This document shows positions 23,033 through 29,734 of a DNA stretch of 29,734 nt, piece by piece; position 1 is the stretch's first letter; each line of letters begins with the position of its first letter. The stretch comes from an uncultured Bacteroides sp. (GTDB lineage Bacteria; Bacteroidota; Bacteroidia; Bacteroidales; Bacteroidaceae), in the NCBI RefSeq assembly GCF_905207245.1, contig NZ_CAJLKP010000077.1, positions 1 through 29,734 of the forward strand, written 5' to 3'. The notes under the pieces were generated by a model, which did not search any database, was not told where the DNA came from, and worked only from the letters and a program-made list of their open reading frames with translations. The position numbers and the translations under genes were made by a program.

Positions 23033-24004
23033 TTAGATTAATACATCTATCTTCAGCCGGGTTCCTTCGCCCGGAGCAGAAGTCAATTCCACTTTAGCGC
23101 TAATAGTCTCAGCCCGCTGCCTGATGGTTCGCAAGCCGATACCTTTGTTTTTCCCGGCTACATCAAATCCCCTTCCATCGTCTGCAATAAGTATGGAAAG
23201 GTTATTGTTGTCCAACGCCAACTCCACCCGTATACAGGCTGAACCTGCATATTTCACTGCATTGTTCACCGCTTCCTGAACAATGCGATAACATTCGAAA
23301 CCAACGCATTTAGGCACGATATTCCAATCAACATTTTCTGTGGAATGATATTCTACATGTATATTCTCAGGTAAAGACAGATGCAATACATAGTCTGCCA
23401 GCATCTCGTCAAGTGTGGCGTACTGAAAGGCAGGCGGCATCAGTTCATGCGAAAGAGTCCTTAGCCTTTCCCGCATATTACTCAACAGTTCCAACTGCTC
23501 ATTCAACTCCAAACTTTCTTTATTGGAAATAGCACGGATATTCATTTCAAGTGCAAGCAGGTTGTTACATACATCATCATGCAATTCAGTTGCCATACGT
23601 TCACGCTCACTCTCCAATCCATCAATATATTTTCTTGTGAGGTGCAGAGCAATCTTTGCCCTCTGCCGCTGGCGGGCATAAAATGAACCCAATAATAAAA
23701 TCACCAATAATGAAATCAACGAACCTACGACGATGCGGTGTCTCAACATGTACGTTTCCTGTTCCAACTGTTCCAGATCCTTACTACCCGTAGCCAATTG
23801 TTGAATAGCACCTGCATATAGGAGTAATAAATCAGCCTCTTCCTTTGTCTGACAAAGATATTTACAGGCATTGACATAACCATTCAGGCTTTTACTTAGA
23901 TCTGCTTGTTGCTGCAGGGTATGCAAACCCGACTCACCCTTTGCCCATAGCGCACCTATGGAAAAGAGCAAGAGGCATCCTGATAACCAGCTCTGACGTT
24001 TCAT
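23033..24004 (-). CDS. NarX-type (HisKA_3) sensor histidine kinase
   Basis: This 323-aa kinase pairs with the NarL-type regulator 7 nt downstream. A signal-like hydrophobic start (LSGCLLLFSIGALWAKG) is followed by only about 65 extracytoplasmic residues and a membrane helix at 91-108 (IVVGSLISLLVILLLGSF). The HisKA_3 dimerisation and phosphoacceptor region carries H142 in ERMATELHDDVCNNL. The HATPase domain has EAVNNAVKYA (N box), ADDGRGFD (G1) and KNKGIGLRTI (G2). The sensing part is very short and shows no known domain; TPR-like leftovers (YVNACKYLCQTKEEADLLL) are possible, since many Bacteroides kinases of this type have TPR sensors. The stimulus is unknown. Confidence 0.92.
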   Translation of the reverse strand: MKRQSWLSGCLLLFSIGALWAKGESGLHTLQQQADLSKSLNGYVNACKYLCQTKEEADLLLLYAGAIQQLATGSKDLEQLEQETYMLRHRIVVGSLISLLVILLLGSFYARQRQRAKIALHLTRKYIDGLESERERMATELHDDVCNNLLALEMNIRAISNKESLELNEQLELLSNMRERLRTLSHELMPPAFQYATLDEMLADYVLHLSLPENIHVEYHSTENVDWNIVPKCVGFECYRIVQEAVNNAVKYAGSACIRVELALDNNNLSILIADDGRGFDVAGKNKGIGLRTIRQRAETISAKVELTSAPGEGTRLKIDVLI

Positions 24005-24028
24005 CTAATCCTTTTTTCTGTTGTCATA

Positions 24029-24036
24029 CAAAAATA
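24029..24036 (-). promoter_or_regulatory. Possible promoter of the kinase-regulator pair (-7 box)
   Basis: The minus strand reads TATTTTTG, matching TAnnTTTG, 25 nt upstream of the kinase ATG. The -33 position (near 24056) has GTTTA, only a partial match. Confidence 0.45.
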
Positions 24037-24090
24037 AATATTATATCCATATAAACCTACTTATTATTTACATTTCCTTGCCTAAAAGCA

Positions 24091-24128
24091 AAAAAACCAC
24101 CTGATTTATTGTCAAATCAGATGGTTTT
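24091..24128 (-). terminator. Terminator of der (end of the DUF177-rpmF-fabH-era-der run)
   Basis: A 15-bp stem (24093-24107 with 24114-24128) surrounds a 6-nt loop. The one imperfect pair is C-A on the plus strand, which becomes G-U in minus-strand RNA, so the hairpin is best formed by the der transcript. A T run follows on that strand. Confidence 0.85.
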
Positions 24129-24155
24129 ATATCATTTTTCTATATTCAGAATATT

Positions 24156-25469
24156 CTATTTCTGACGGATATAAATATTTATCGGAGTTCCCGTCAAATT
24201 CCACTTTTCACGCATTTTGTTTTCCAGGAAACGTTTATACGGTTCCTTCACATACTGCGGCAGATTAGCGAAATACACGAAAGAGGGTACTCGCGTGTTG
24301 GGCAACTGCGTGATATATTTAATCTTGATATACTTACCCTTAATTGCAGGAGGCGGATATGCTTCAATCAACGGAAGCATTTCTTCGTTCAAGCGAGCGG
24401 TAGGAATACGCATCATACGATTATCATACACTGCACGCGCTTCTTCCAGTACTTTCAGGATACGTTGTTTAGTCAAAGCCGAACCAAAGATGATAGGAAA
24501 ATCAACGAACGGAGCAAAACGATTACGGATAGCATCTTCGAAAGTTTTCATCACTTTCACTGTTTTATCCTGCACCAAGTCCCATTTATTCACTACCACC
24601 ACTAAACCTTTGGAATTCTTCTGTATCAGGGAGAATATATTCAAGTCCTGACTCTCAACACCACGTGTAGCATCCAGCATAAGGATACATACATCCGCAT
24701 TCTCAATGGAACGGATAGAGCGGATTACAGAATAATATTCCAAATCTTCATTTACCTTGCTTTTCTTACGGATACCGGCAGTGTCCACCAGATAGAAATC
24801 AAATCCAAACTTGTTATAGCGGGTATAGATAGAGTCACGCGTCGTACCGGCAATTTCCGTCACGATGTTACGGTCTTCACCGATAAAAGCATTCACAATG
24901 GAAGACTTACCTGCATTAGGACGTCCCACCACTGCAAAACGGGGAATATCCTCATCCAATATTTCATCAGTATCTTTCTTAAATGTACCTACAATCAGGT
25001 CCATCATATCACCTGTTCCACTACCCGTCATAGCCGAGATGCAATAAGGGTCACCCAATCCCAACTTATAAAATTCGGGAGCATTGTATTGCAGCTCTCC
25101 GTTATCGGTCTTATTGGCAATCAGCAGCACTGGTTTCTGAGTGCGCCGCAAAATAGTTGCCACTTGCATATCAAGGTCAGTCACCCCGTTCATTACATCC
25201 ACTACAAACAAAATTACGTCTGCTTCTTCCACAGCCATCAATACCTGCTTGCGTATCTCTTCTTCAAAAATATCGTCAGAGTTTACCACCCATCCGCCGG
25301 TATCTACCACGGAGAATTCTTTCCCCAACCATTCGGATTTGCCGTACTGGCGGTCGCGTGTTGTTCCTGCTTCCTCGTTCACAATCGCCTGACGTGTCTT
25401 AGTCAAGCGGTTAAATAAAGTGGACTTTCCCACATTGGGACGTCCTACGATTGCAACTAAATTTCCCAT
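24156..25469 (-). CDS. der: Ribosome-assembly GTPase Der (EngA)
   Basis: This tandem-domain GTPase is needed for 50S subunit maturation. It is 437 aa. The first G domain has P-loop GRPNVGKST (9-17), switch TTRDRQ, DTGG and NKTD (119-122). The second G domain has GRPNAGKSS (182-190), TTRDS, DTAG and NKWD. A C-terminal KH-like domain (about 350-437) follows, with PPAIKGKYIKIKYITQLPN. It starts 47 bp after the era stop and ends the ribosome and lipid operon. A small CGACTG-TCA-CAGTCG hairpin (25492-25506) sits in the gap. Confidence 0.97.
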   Translation of the reverse strand: MGNLVAIVGRPNVGKSTLFNRLTKTRQAIVNEEAGTTRDRQYGKSEWLGKEFSVVDTGGWVVNSDDIFEEEIRKQVLMAVEEADVILFVVDVMNGVTDLDMQVATILRRTQKPVLLIANKTDNGELQYNAPEFYKLGLGDPYCISAMTGSGTGDMMDLIVGTFKKDTDEILDEDIPRFAVVGRPNAGKSSIVNAFIGEDRNIVTEIAGTTRDSIYTRYNKFGFDFYLVDTAGIRKKSKVNEDLEYYSVIRSIRSIENADVCILMLDATRGVESQDLNIFSLIQKNSKGLVVVVNKWDLVQDKTVKVMKTFEDAIRNRFAPFVDFPIIFGSALTKQRILKVLEEARAVYDNRMMRIPTARLNEEMLPLIEAYPPPAIKGKYIKIKYITQLPNTRVPSFVYFANLPQYVKEPYKRFLENKMREKWNLTGTPINIYIRQK

Positions 25470-25516
25470 AGTTCACTCTCATTGTTTTTTGCGACTGTCA
25501 CAGTCGTATGAATACT

Positions 25517-26398
25517 CTAATCCTGTTGATAACCGAAATTGCGCAACTCCTTGTCCGAACTGCGCCAGTCCTTATCCACTTTCACAAACGTCTCCAGGAA
25601 AATCGTTTTCCCAAAGAATCTTTCTAATTCCCGGCGTGCCTCAGTAGCCACCTTCTTCAGTGCTTTCCCCTGCTTGCCGATAATTATTCCTTTCTGCGAA
25701 TCACGCTCCACATAAATCACAGCGTTGATATGTATTTTTTTCGCATCTTCCTTAAATTGTTCTACCACTACCTCTACCGAGTAGGGTATCTCCTTGTCAT
25801 AATACAACAAGATTTTCTCCCGGATAATCTCGTTCACGAAGAAACGTGCCGGTTTGTCCGTCCACTGGTCTTTGCCAAAGTAAGGCGGTGAGTCGGGCAG
25901 CAATTCCTTCACCCGCTTCATCACGTAATCCACATTAAACTTAGTAGTTGCAGAAATCGGAATGATCTCCGCATTAGGCAACAACTCTTTCCACGCTTCC
26001 ACGAGCTCCACCAGTTTCTCTTGATTTGACAGGTCAATTTTATTAATAAGCAGCAAAACAGGAATTTCCATGGCTGCTACCTTCTCTACAAACTCATTAT
26101 GCTTATCGGGCGTCTCAACCACATCTGTCACATATAACAAAACATCCGCATCCGTCAGTGCCGAAGTAGAAAAATTCAGCATAGACTCCTGCAACTTATA
26201 CTGCGGCTTCAGTACTCCCGGAGTATCCGAAAACACAATCTGCATATCATCCGTGTTATAGATACCCATAATACGATGACGGGTTGTTTGCGCCTTAAAA
26301 GTAGCAATTGAAATCCGTTCACCCACTAAGGTGTTCATCAATGTAGATTTACCTACGTTCGGATTTCCCACGATGTTTACAAAACCAGCTTTATGCAT
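25517..26398 (-). CDS. era: GTPase Era
   Basis: This GTPase binds the 3' end of 16S rRNA and helps 30S maturation. The start is ATG 26398 (MHKAGFVNIVGNPN), 293 aa. A TTG at 26425 would overlap the fabH terminator hairpin and is rejected. The P-loop GNPNVGKS is at 11-18, followed by the TTRHR switch, DTPG, NKID and SAT motifs. The C-terminal KH domain carries GIIIGKQGKALKKVATEAR, the RNA-binding loop. The upstream hairpin at 26424-26457 sits between fabH and era, so era expression may depend on read-through or a separate promoter. Confidence 0.96.
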   Translation of the reverse strand: MHKAGFVNIVGNPNVGKSTLMNTLVGERISIATFKAQTTRHRIMGIYNTDDMQIVFSDTPGVLKPQYKLQESMLNFSTSALTDADVLLYVTDVVETPDKHNEFVEKVAAMEIPVLLLINKIDLSNQEKLVELVEAWKELLPNAEIIPISATTKFNVDYVMKRVKELLPDSPPYFGKDQWTDKPARFFVNEIIREKILLYYDKEIPYSVEVVVEQFKEDAKKIHINAVIYVERDSQKGIIIGKQGKALKKVATEARRELERFFGKTIFLETFVKVDKDWRSSDKELRNFGYQQD

Positions 26399-26423
26399 TA
26401 CATTCCTGTATTTTAGTTGAGAC

Positions 26424-26457
26424 AAAAAAACGCATCGAAAATAGGATGCGTTTTTTT
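26424..26457. terminator. Terminator between fabH and era
   Basis: A perfect 13-bp stem (AAAAAAACGCATC 26424-26436, GATGCGTTTTTTT 26445-26457) around an 8-nt loop. Being symmetric, it gives a T7 tract on either strand, and on the minus strand it lies 24 nt after the fabH stop. Confidence 0.88.
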
Positions 26458-26480
26458 CTTATTTGTCAGCGTAACGTTCG

Positions 26481-27485
26481 TTACTGTTTTTTTCCATCAT
26501 ATCCCCACTTCACGTAAACGGCTCCCCAGGTAAACCCTGCACCGAATGCCGTAAAGATCAGGTTATCGCCTTTCTTCAGTTTATCCTCAAAATCCCACAG
26601 ACAAAGCGGAAGTGTACCGGCACTCGTATTACCATAATGCTCGATGTTAACCATTACTTTTTCACGGGGAACTTCCAGGCGGTGAGCTACTGCATCAATG
26701 ATACGCAAGTTTGCCTGATGAGGAATAATCCAGTCGATATTATCTTTATCCAAGTGATTTCTTTCTGCAATGGCAACGCAAGCATCCGACATGTTCGATA
26801 CAGCATATTTAAATACCGTCCGACCTTCCTGATAAAGAAAGTGCATATGGTTATCCACCGTAAAATAGGAAGGAGGACATACAGAACCACCCGCTTTCAT
26901 GTGCAAGAAAGGCAATCCCTTACCATCCGTTCTCAGAATAGCATCCATCACGCCAAAGTCTTCCGTAGTGGGTTCCATCATAACCGCAGCCGCACCATCA
27001 CCAAAAATCGGACAAGTGGCACGTTCAGTATAATCTACCATAGACGACATTTTATCAGCGCCCACTAAGATAATCTTCTTATATCTCCCCGAGCGGATAA
27101 AGTTAGCTCCTGTTTCCAACAGATACAAAAAGCCACTACAAGCGGCCTGTAAGTCAAAAGCAAAAGCATGTTTTAATCCGAGCTTATCACACAAGATGGA
27201 AGCTGTTGAAGGGAAATGATAATCAGGAGTAGTGGTAGCGACAACTATCAGATCGATATCATCAGGATTGGAACCTGTACGCTGCATTAACTGCTTGACG
27301 GCTTTGCGAGCCATGTACGAAGTACCCAGTCCCTCTTCGTTCAGGATATGTCTTTCCTTTACTCCGATACGGGTCATAATCCATTCATCATTGGTATCTA
27401 CCATTCTTGATATCTCGTCATTCGTCAAGATATAATCGGGTACATATCCACCGACTCCTGTAATTACTGCATTTATTTTTTCCAT
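26481..27485 (-). CDS. fabH: 3-oxoacyl-ACP synthase III (KASIII, FabH)
   Basis: This enzyme condenses an acyl-CoA with malonyl-ACP to begin fatty-acid chains. In Bacteroides it would use branched and straight starter units. It is 334 aa. The Cys-His-Asn triad is visible: C116 in LQAACSGF, H256 in IIPHQANLRI and N286 in HYGNTSAGT. The GVG-x-YVPDYILTNDE start and ACSGF-based nucleophile elbow are typical. It lies 111 bp after rpmF with a hairpin in between, in the common rpmF-fabH arrangement. Confidence 0.96.
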   Translation of the reverse strand: MEKINAVITGVGGYVPDYILTNDEISRMVDTNDEWIMTRIGVKERHILNEEGLGTSYMARKAVKQLMQRTGSNPDDIDLIVVATTTPDYHFPSTASILCDKLGLKHAFAFDLQAACSGFLYLLETGANFIRSGRYKKIILVGADKMSSMVDYTERATCPIFGDGAAAVMMEPTTEDFGVMDAILRTDGKGLPFLHMKAGGSVCPPSYFTVDNHMHFLYQEGRTVFKYAVSNMSDACVAIAERNHLDKDNIDWIIPHQANLRIIDAVAHRLEVPREKVMVNIEHYGNTSAGTLPLCLWDFEDKLKKGDNLIFTAFGAGFTWGAVYVKWGYDGKKQ

Positions 27486-27523
27486 TAATCCTGCTTAAGT
27501 TAATAAATACCTAAACAACGGTA

Positions 27524-27559
27524 GTCTAAAAAGGTTTGTGCTTACAAATCTTTTTAGAC
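27524..27559 (-). terminator. Terminator/attenuator between rpmF and fabH
   Basis: GTCTAAAAAGGTTTGT (27524-27539) pairs with ACAAATCTTTTTAGAC (27544-27559), 16 bp with one G-T step, around a GCTT loop. The T5 tract lies inside the stem, so termination may be partial, leaving read-through to fabH. Confidence 0.7.
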
Positions 27560-27596
27560 ACCCGGTATTCAAGTATATTCTTTATCAGGCTGCAAA

Positions 27597-27782
27597 TTAA
27601 ACAGCAGCTTCTTTCTCAATAGCAAGCTTGCCTCTGTAGTATCCGCAAGCACCACACACAGTGTGATATACATGCCATTCGCCACAGTTCGGGCAAATAG
27701 CCAATGTAGGAGCTACTGCCTTATCATGAGTTCTTCTCTTTGCAGTTCTTGTTTTAGACTGTCTTCTCTTAGGATGTGCCAT
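27597..27782 (-). CDS. rpmF: 50S ribosomal protein L32
   Basis: This 61-aa ribosomal protein has the standard start MAHPKRRQSKTRTAKRRTHD and a four-Cys zinc ribbon (C30, C33, C43, C46: CPNCG...CGACG). It lies 12 nt downstream of the DUF177 gene, the conserved yceD-rpmF pairing. A hairpin at 27524-27559 follows. Confidence 0.97.
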   Translation of the reverse strand: MAHPKRRQSKTRTAKRRTHDKAVAPTLAICPNCGEWHVYHTVCGACGYYRGKLAIEKEAAV

Positions 27783-27794
27783 TTTTTTTAATCT

Positions 27795-28382
27795 TTAATT
27801 GTTATCTAATATTTTCTTCAATTCATTCCAACGCGGATCAATCTGCGTTTCTTCCGCATCACCACCATCCGGCAGTACATCTTCACCTTCGATGAAGATA
27901 TCGTCTTCCGCATCTTCTTCGTCCGCTTTCGTCCGCAGATGTTTGTGCAACTTGCTGCTCACTGCCTTGTTACACATTCCGGGAGCATGCACATGCTTCA
28001 TCGGAATAGCCAACGCAATAAACTCATACATGAACCATGCGACATTGATTTCCCCTTCTTCCTCAGGAATCACAATGAGGTTGTCACCTTCTTCAGCATA
28101 CTCATGGCCAAACTTCACCATCAGCTTATCAGTAGAACTGACCGGTTGTTCCATATCGTCCAGACAACGGTCACAAGGTACCCATACCATACCATCCGTC
28201 TGGAAATTCAATTCGAAAGCACGAGATGTTTTCTTTACAACCAGTGTAACATTTACTTTGCCCTTCTGTACTTCCGGACCATCAATGTTAGCAAAGAAAA
28301 GGTTATCCAGCACAAACTCATACTTACAAGAGTCTGTCTGCATGCCTTTCAAATCAATTTTGTATTTATCAAACTTTCCCAA
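27795..28382 (-). CDS. DUF177 (YceD-like) protein
   Basis: This 195-aa protein belongs to the DUF177/YceD family, whose members sit next to rpmF and have been linked to 23S rRNA accumulation. The family signature CDRCLD (about 72-77) is intact, preceded by the beta-rich N-terminal half (YKIDLKGM, VNVTLVVKKTSRAFEL). An acidic linker (DEEDAEDDIFIEGED) precedes the C-terminal DPRWNELKKIL motif. The likely start is TTG 28382 (MGKFDKYKID), because the first in-frame ATG (28343) would drop the first beta-strand and an in-frame stop lies four codons upstream of the TTG. The gene opens the run with rpmF, fabH, era and der. Confidence 0.88.
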   Translation of the reverse strand: MGKFDKYKIDLKGMQTDSCKYEFVLDNLFFANIDGPEVQKGKVNVTLVVKKTSRAFELNFQTDGMVWVPCDRCLDDMEQPVSSTDKLMVKFGHEYAEEGDNLIVIPEEEGEINVAWFMYEFIALAIPMKHVHAPGMCNKAVSSKLHKHLRTKADEEDAEDDIFIEGEDVLPDGGDAEETQIDPRWNELKKILDNN

Positions 28383-28406
28383 AGCTTCTTTTATTTATTC
28401 GGGCGA

Positions 28407-28414
28407 CAAAGATA
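28407..28414 (-). promoter_or_regulatory. Probable promoter of the DUF177-rpmF-fabH run (-7 box)
   Basis: The minus strand reads TATCTTTG, matching TAnnTTTG, 24 nt upstream of the TTG start. The -33 site is unclear. Confidence 0.55.
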
Positions 28415-28456
28415 CAAATAATTATCCTCATAATGTAGAAATTAGCGACGAAATAT

Positions 28457-29605
28457 TCATTTTTTAAGCTCTATTCTGAATATCGTCCCCTTATTAATCT
28501 CCGATTGCTTCACAAAAATGCGTCCCGAATGATACTCCACCACAATCCGGCGTGCCAATGAGAGTCCCAATCCCCATCCTCTTTTTTTAGTAGTATATCC
28601 GGGAGCAAACACTGTTTCAAAATTTCGTTTGTCAATTCCCTTTCCCGTATCTGCCACATCTATATACCAATATCTTGACGTTTCCTGTACTGAAATGACC
28701 AGTATACCCACTCCATCCATTGCATCAATAGCATTCTTACAGAGATTCTCTATCACCCATTCAAACAAAGCTACATTCAGTCGTAAGAGCGGAAGCATAT
28801 CAGGCAGATGGGTTGTAATCTTCACTTTATCCGAAGTGCGATGGGCGATGTAGTCCGTTACACGATCCAATAGTGCTTTCAGGTCTGCCTCTTCCAATTC
28901 AGGTATAGAACCTATTTTAGAAAAGCGGTTGGCAATCATTTGCAAGCGTTCCACATCTTCCGCCATGGCAGGAATCAAGTCATCCTGCGGATATTGCGTC
29001 CTCAATAATTCCGTCCATGCCATGAGTGAGGAAATAGGTGTCCCCAGTTGGTGGGCAGTTTCTTTTGAAAGTCCTACCCATACTTTATTTTGCTCCGCTT
29101 TCTTGGAACTCAATAAAGCGAAGATGGCAATTAGCACAAAGATAAGCACCACTGTCAATTGCACATAAGGATAGACGGCCAGACGGGTAAGCATCAAGGA
29201 AGGGCCATAATATACACGCAAATAATCACCATCACCGTTCAGGTTGATACGGATACAATGTCCTTCACGATTAAAATGATTCAGCTTCTCTTTCAGAGCG
29301 TCTATCGTATCAGACGAGGATAATTCTATATTCCTGTATGTTTGTACATCTCCATTCTGATCGGCTACAATCACCGGAATAGTATGATTGGCATTCAAAA
29401 CTTTCAGCACCATCGTCAGGTCAGTATTCCCATCAGCAGTTTGCAAATTCTTCATCGCTTCCGCCCATACTTCCATACGCACCCGTTCTTCAGCAGATAA
29501 ATCGCTAATCAAAGAATGGGAAACGTAAAGAGAGGCAATAGCTATCACGATGGCAGCCAGTACCAACCAGAATTTTATCGGACGGATTTGTTTTGTGAAA
29601 TGCAT
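28457..29605 (-). CDS. Sensor histidine kinase (HisKA/HATPase)
   Basis: This 382-aa inner-membrane kinase starts at ATG 29605 (MHFTKQIRPIKFW); the in-frame ATG at 29689 would add a Phe/Tyr-rich stretch and lies in the terminator of the next gene. Transmembrane helices are at about 11-29 and 147-167, with about 115 extracytoplasmic residues between them (VIVADQNGDVQTYRNIEL suggests a small PAS/Cache-like fold). The H box TAHQLGTPISSL carries H185. The ATPase part has ENLCKNAIDAM (N box), VADTGKGIDKRNFETVFAPGYTTKKRGWGLGLS (G1, F and G2 boxes). No regulator gene lies in the window, so it is an orphan here. The signal is unknown. Confidence 0.92.
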   Translation of the reverse strand: MHFTKQIRPIKFWLVLAAIVIAIASLYVSHSLISDLSAEERVRMEVWAEAMKNLQTADGNTDLTMVLKVLNANHTIPVIVADQNGDVQTYRNIELSSSDTIDALKEKLNHFNREGHCIRINLNGDGDYLRVYYGPSLMLTRLAVYPYVQLTVVLIFVLIAIFALLSSKKAEQNKVWVGLSKETAHQLGTPISSLMAWTELLRTQYPQDDLIPAMAEDVERLQMIANRFSKIGSIPELEEADLKALLDRVTDYIAHRTSDKVKITTHLPDMLPLLRLNVALFEWVIENLCKNAIDAMDGVGILVISVQETSRYWYIDVADTGKGIDKRNFETVFAPGYTTKKRGWGLGLSLARRIVVEYHSGRIFVKQSEINKGTIFRIELKK

Positions 29606-29680
29606 TATATATAAATAAGGTGTAAACTTACTGTATATAAACGGAAAATACAAGAAAATATTATGGCTGTAAATACAAAA

Positions 29681-29708
29681 AGCCCCCACATCAATTGATA
29701 TGGAGGCT
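29681..29708 (-). terminator. Terminator of a gene beyond the right edge
   Basis: A 14-bp arm pair (29681-29694 with 29695-29708) has two C-A mismatches on the plus strand that become G-U pairs in minus-strand RNA, followed on that strand by TTTTTG. The hairpin therefore ends a minus-strand gene to the right of the window. Confidence 0.8.
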
Positions 29709-29734
29709 TCTCTCTAAAACGGCGACTACCTACT

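Noticed and set aside
25492..25506. CGACTG-TCA-CAGTCG hairpin between era and der as a terminator
   Set aside because: Only six base pairs and no T run on the minus strand; too weak to call.
26399..26425. TTG-initiated longer Era
   Set aside because: The extra start overlaps the fabH terminator stem; the internal ATG gives a standard Era N-terminus and length.

Overview
The window reads as a core-chromosome stretch of a Bacteroides (order Bacteroidales) genome. Three things point there. Several genes carry the Bacteroides-type promoter (TAnnTTTG at -7, with a TTTG-like -33 box in the best cases). Shine-Dalgarno sequences are weak or absent. Gene orders such as tig-clpP-clpX-recQ, DUF177-rpmF-fabH-era-der and the tandem parvulin genes followed by an OstA-like gene and mutL are familiar from this group, as are the proteins themselves (61-aa L32, OmpA-like porin, single-RRM protein, DUF6078). 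Genus-level identity is an inference; species cannot be told. No tRNA, rRNA, insertion sequence, phage gene or CRISPR array was seen.

Layout, left to right. 1-2079: a cysteine-rich DUF6078 gene (-) with a 22-bp quasi-palindrome array at its 3' end, then trpS (+). 2080-3273: an OmpA-family outer-membrane protein (-). 3397-3583: an intergenic palindromic element ending inside mutL. 3577-11378: a six-gene minus-strand run of parvulin-like PPIase, PPIase-like lipoprotein, SurA-type PPIase, OstA/LptA-like protein, small membrane protein and mutL. 11379-11589: a second 22-bp quasi-palindrome array and the guaB terminator. 11590-18931: guaB, recQ, clpX, clpP and tig, all minus. 18932-19329: a 398-bp non-coding leader, then a small RRM protein gene (+). 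19703-22134: lptB (-) divergent from mlaE-mlaF (+). 22372-24004: a NarL/NarX-type two-component pair (-). 24156-28382: der, era, fabH, rpmF and DUF177 (-). 28457-29605: a second sensor histidine kinase (-), then the terminator of a gene lying beyond the right edge.

Functionally the window is dominated by envelope biogenesis (periplasmic chaperones/PPIases, an LptA-like protein, LptB, MlaEF, OmpA), protein quality control (trigger factor, ClpXP), ribosome maturation and lipid synthesis (Der, Era, L32, FabH), and DNA maintenance (MutL, RecQ).

The genes are mostly ordinary. The least explained signal is in the gaps: at least five intergenic spaces hold short tandem words (7-bp or 22-bp period) that are also arranged as inverted repeats, often overlapping the stop codon of the adjacent gene. 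Two loci share the same AGCTACAAG-type word, and two others share a 22-bp period with different sequence. MutL is also notable because residues normally needed for MutL endonuclease activity are replaced.
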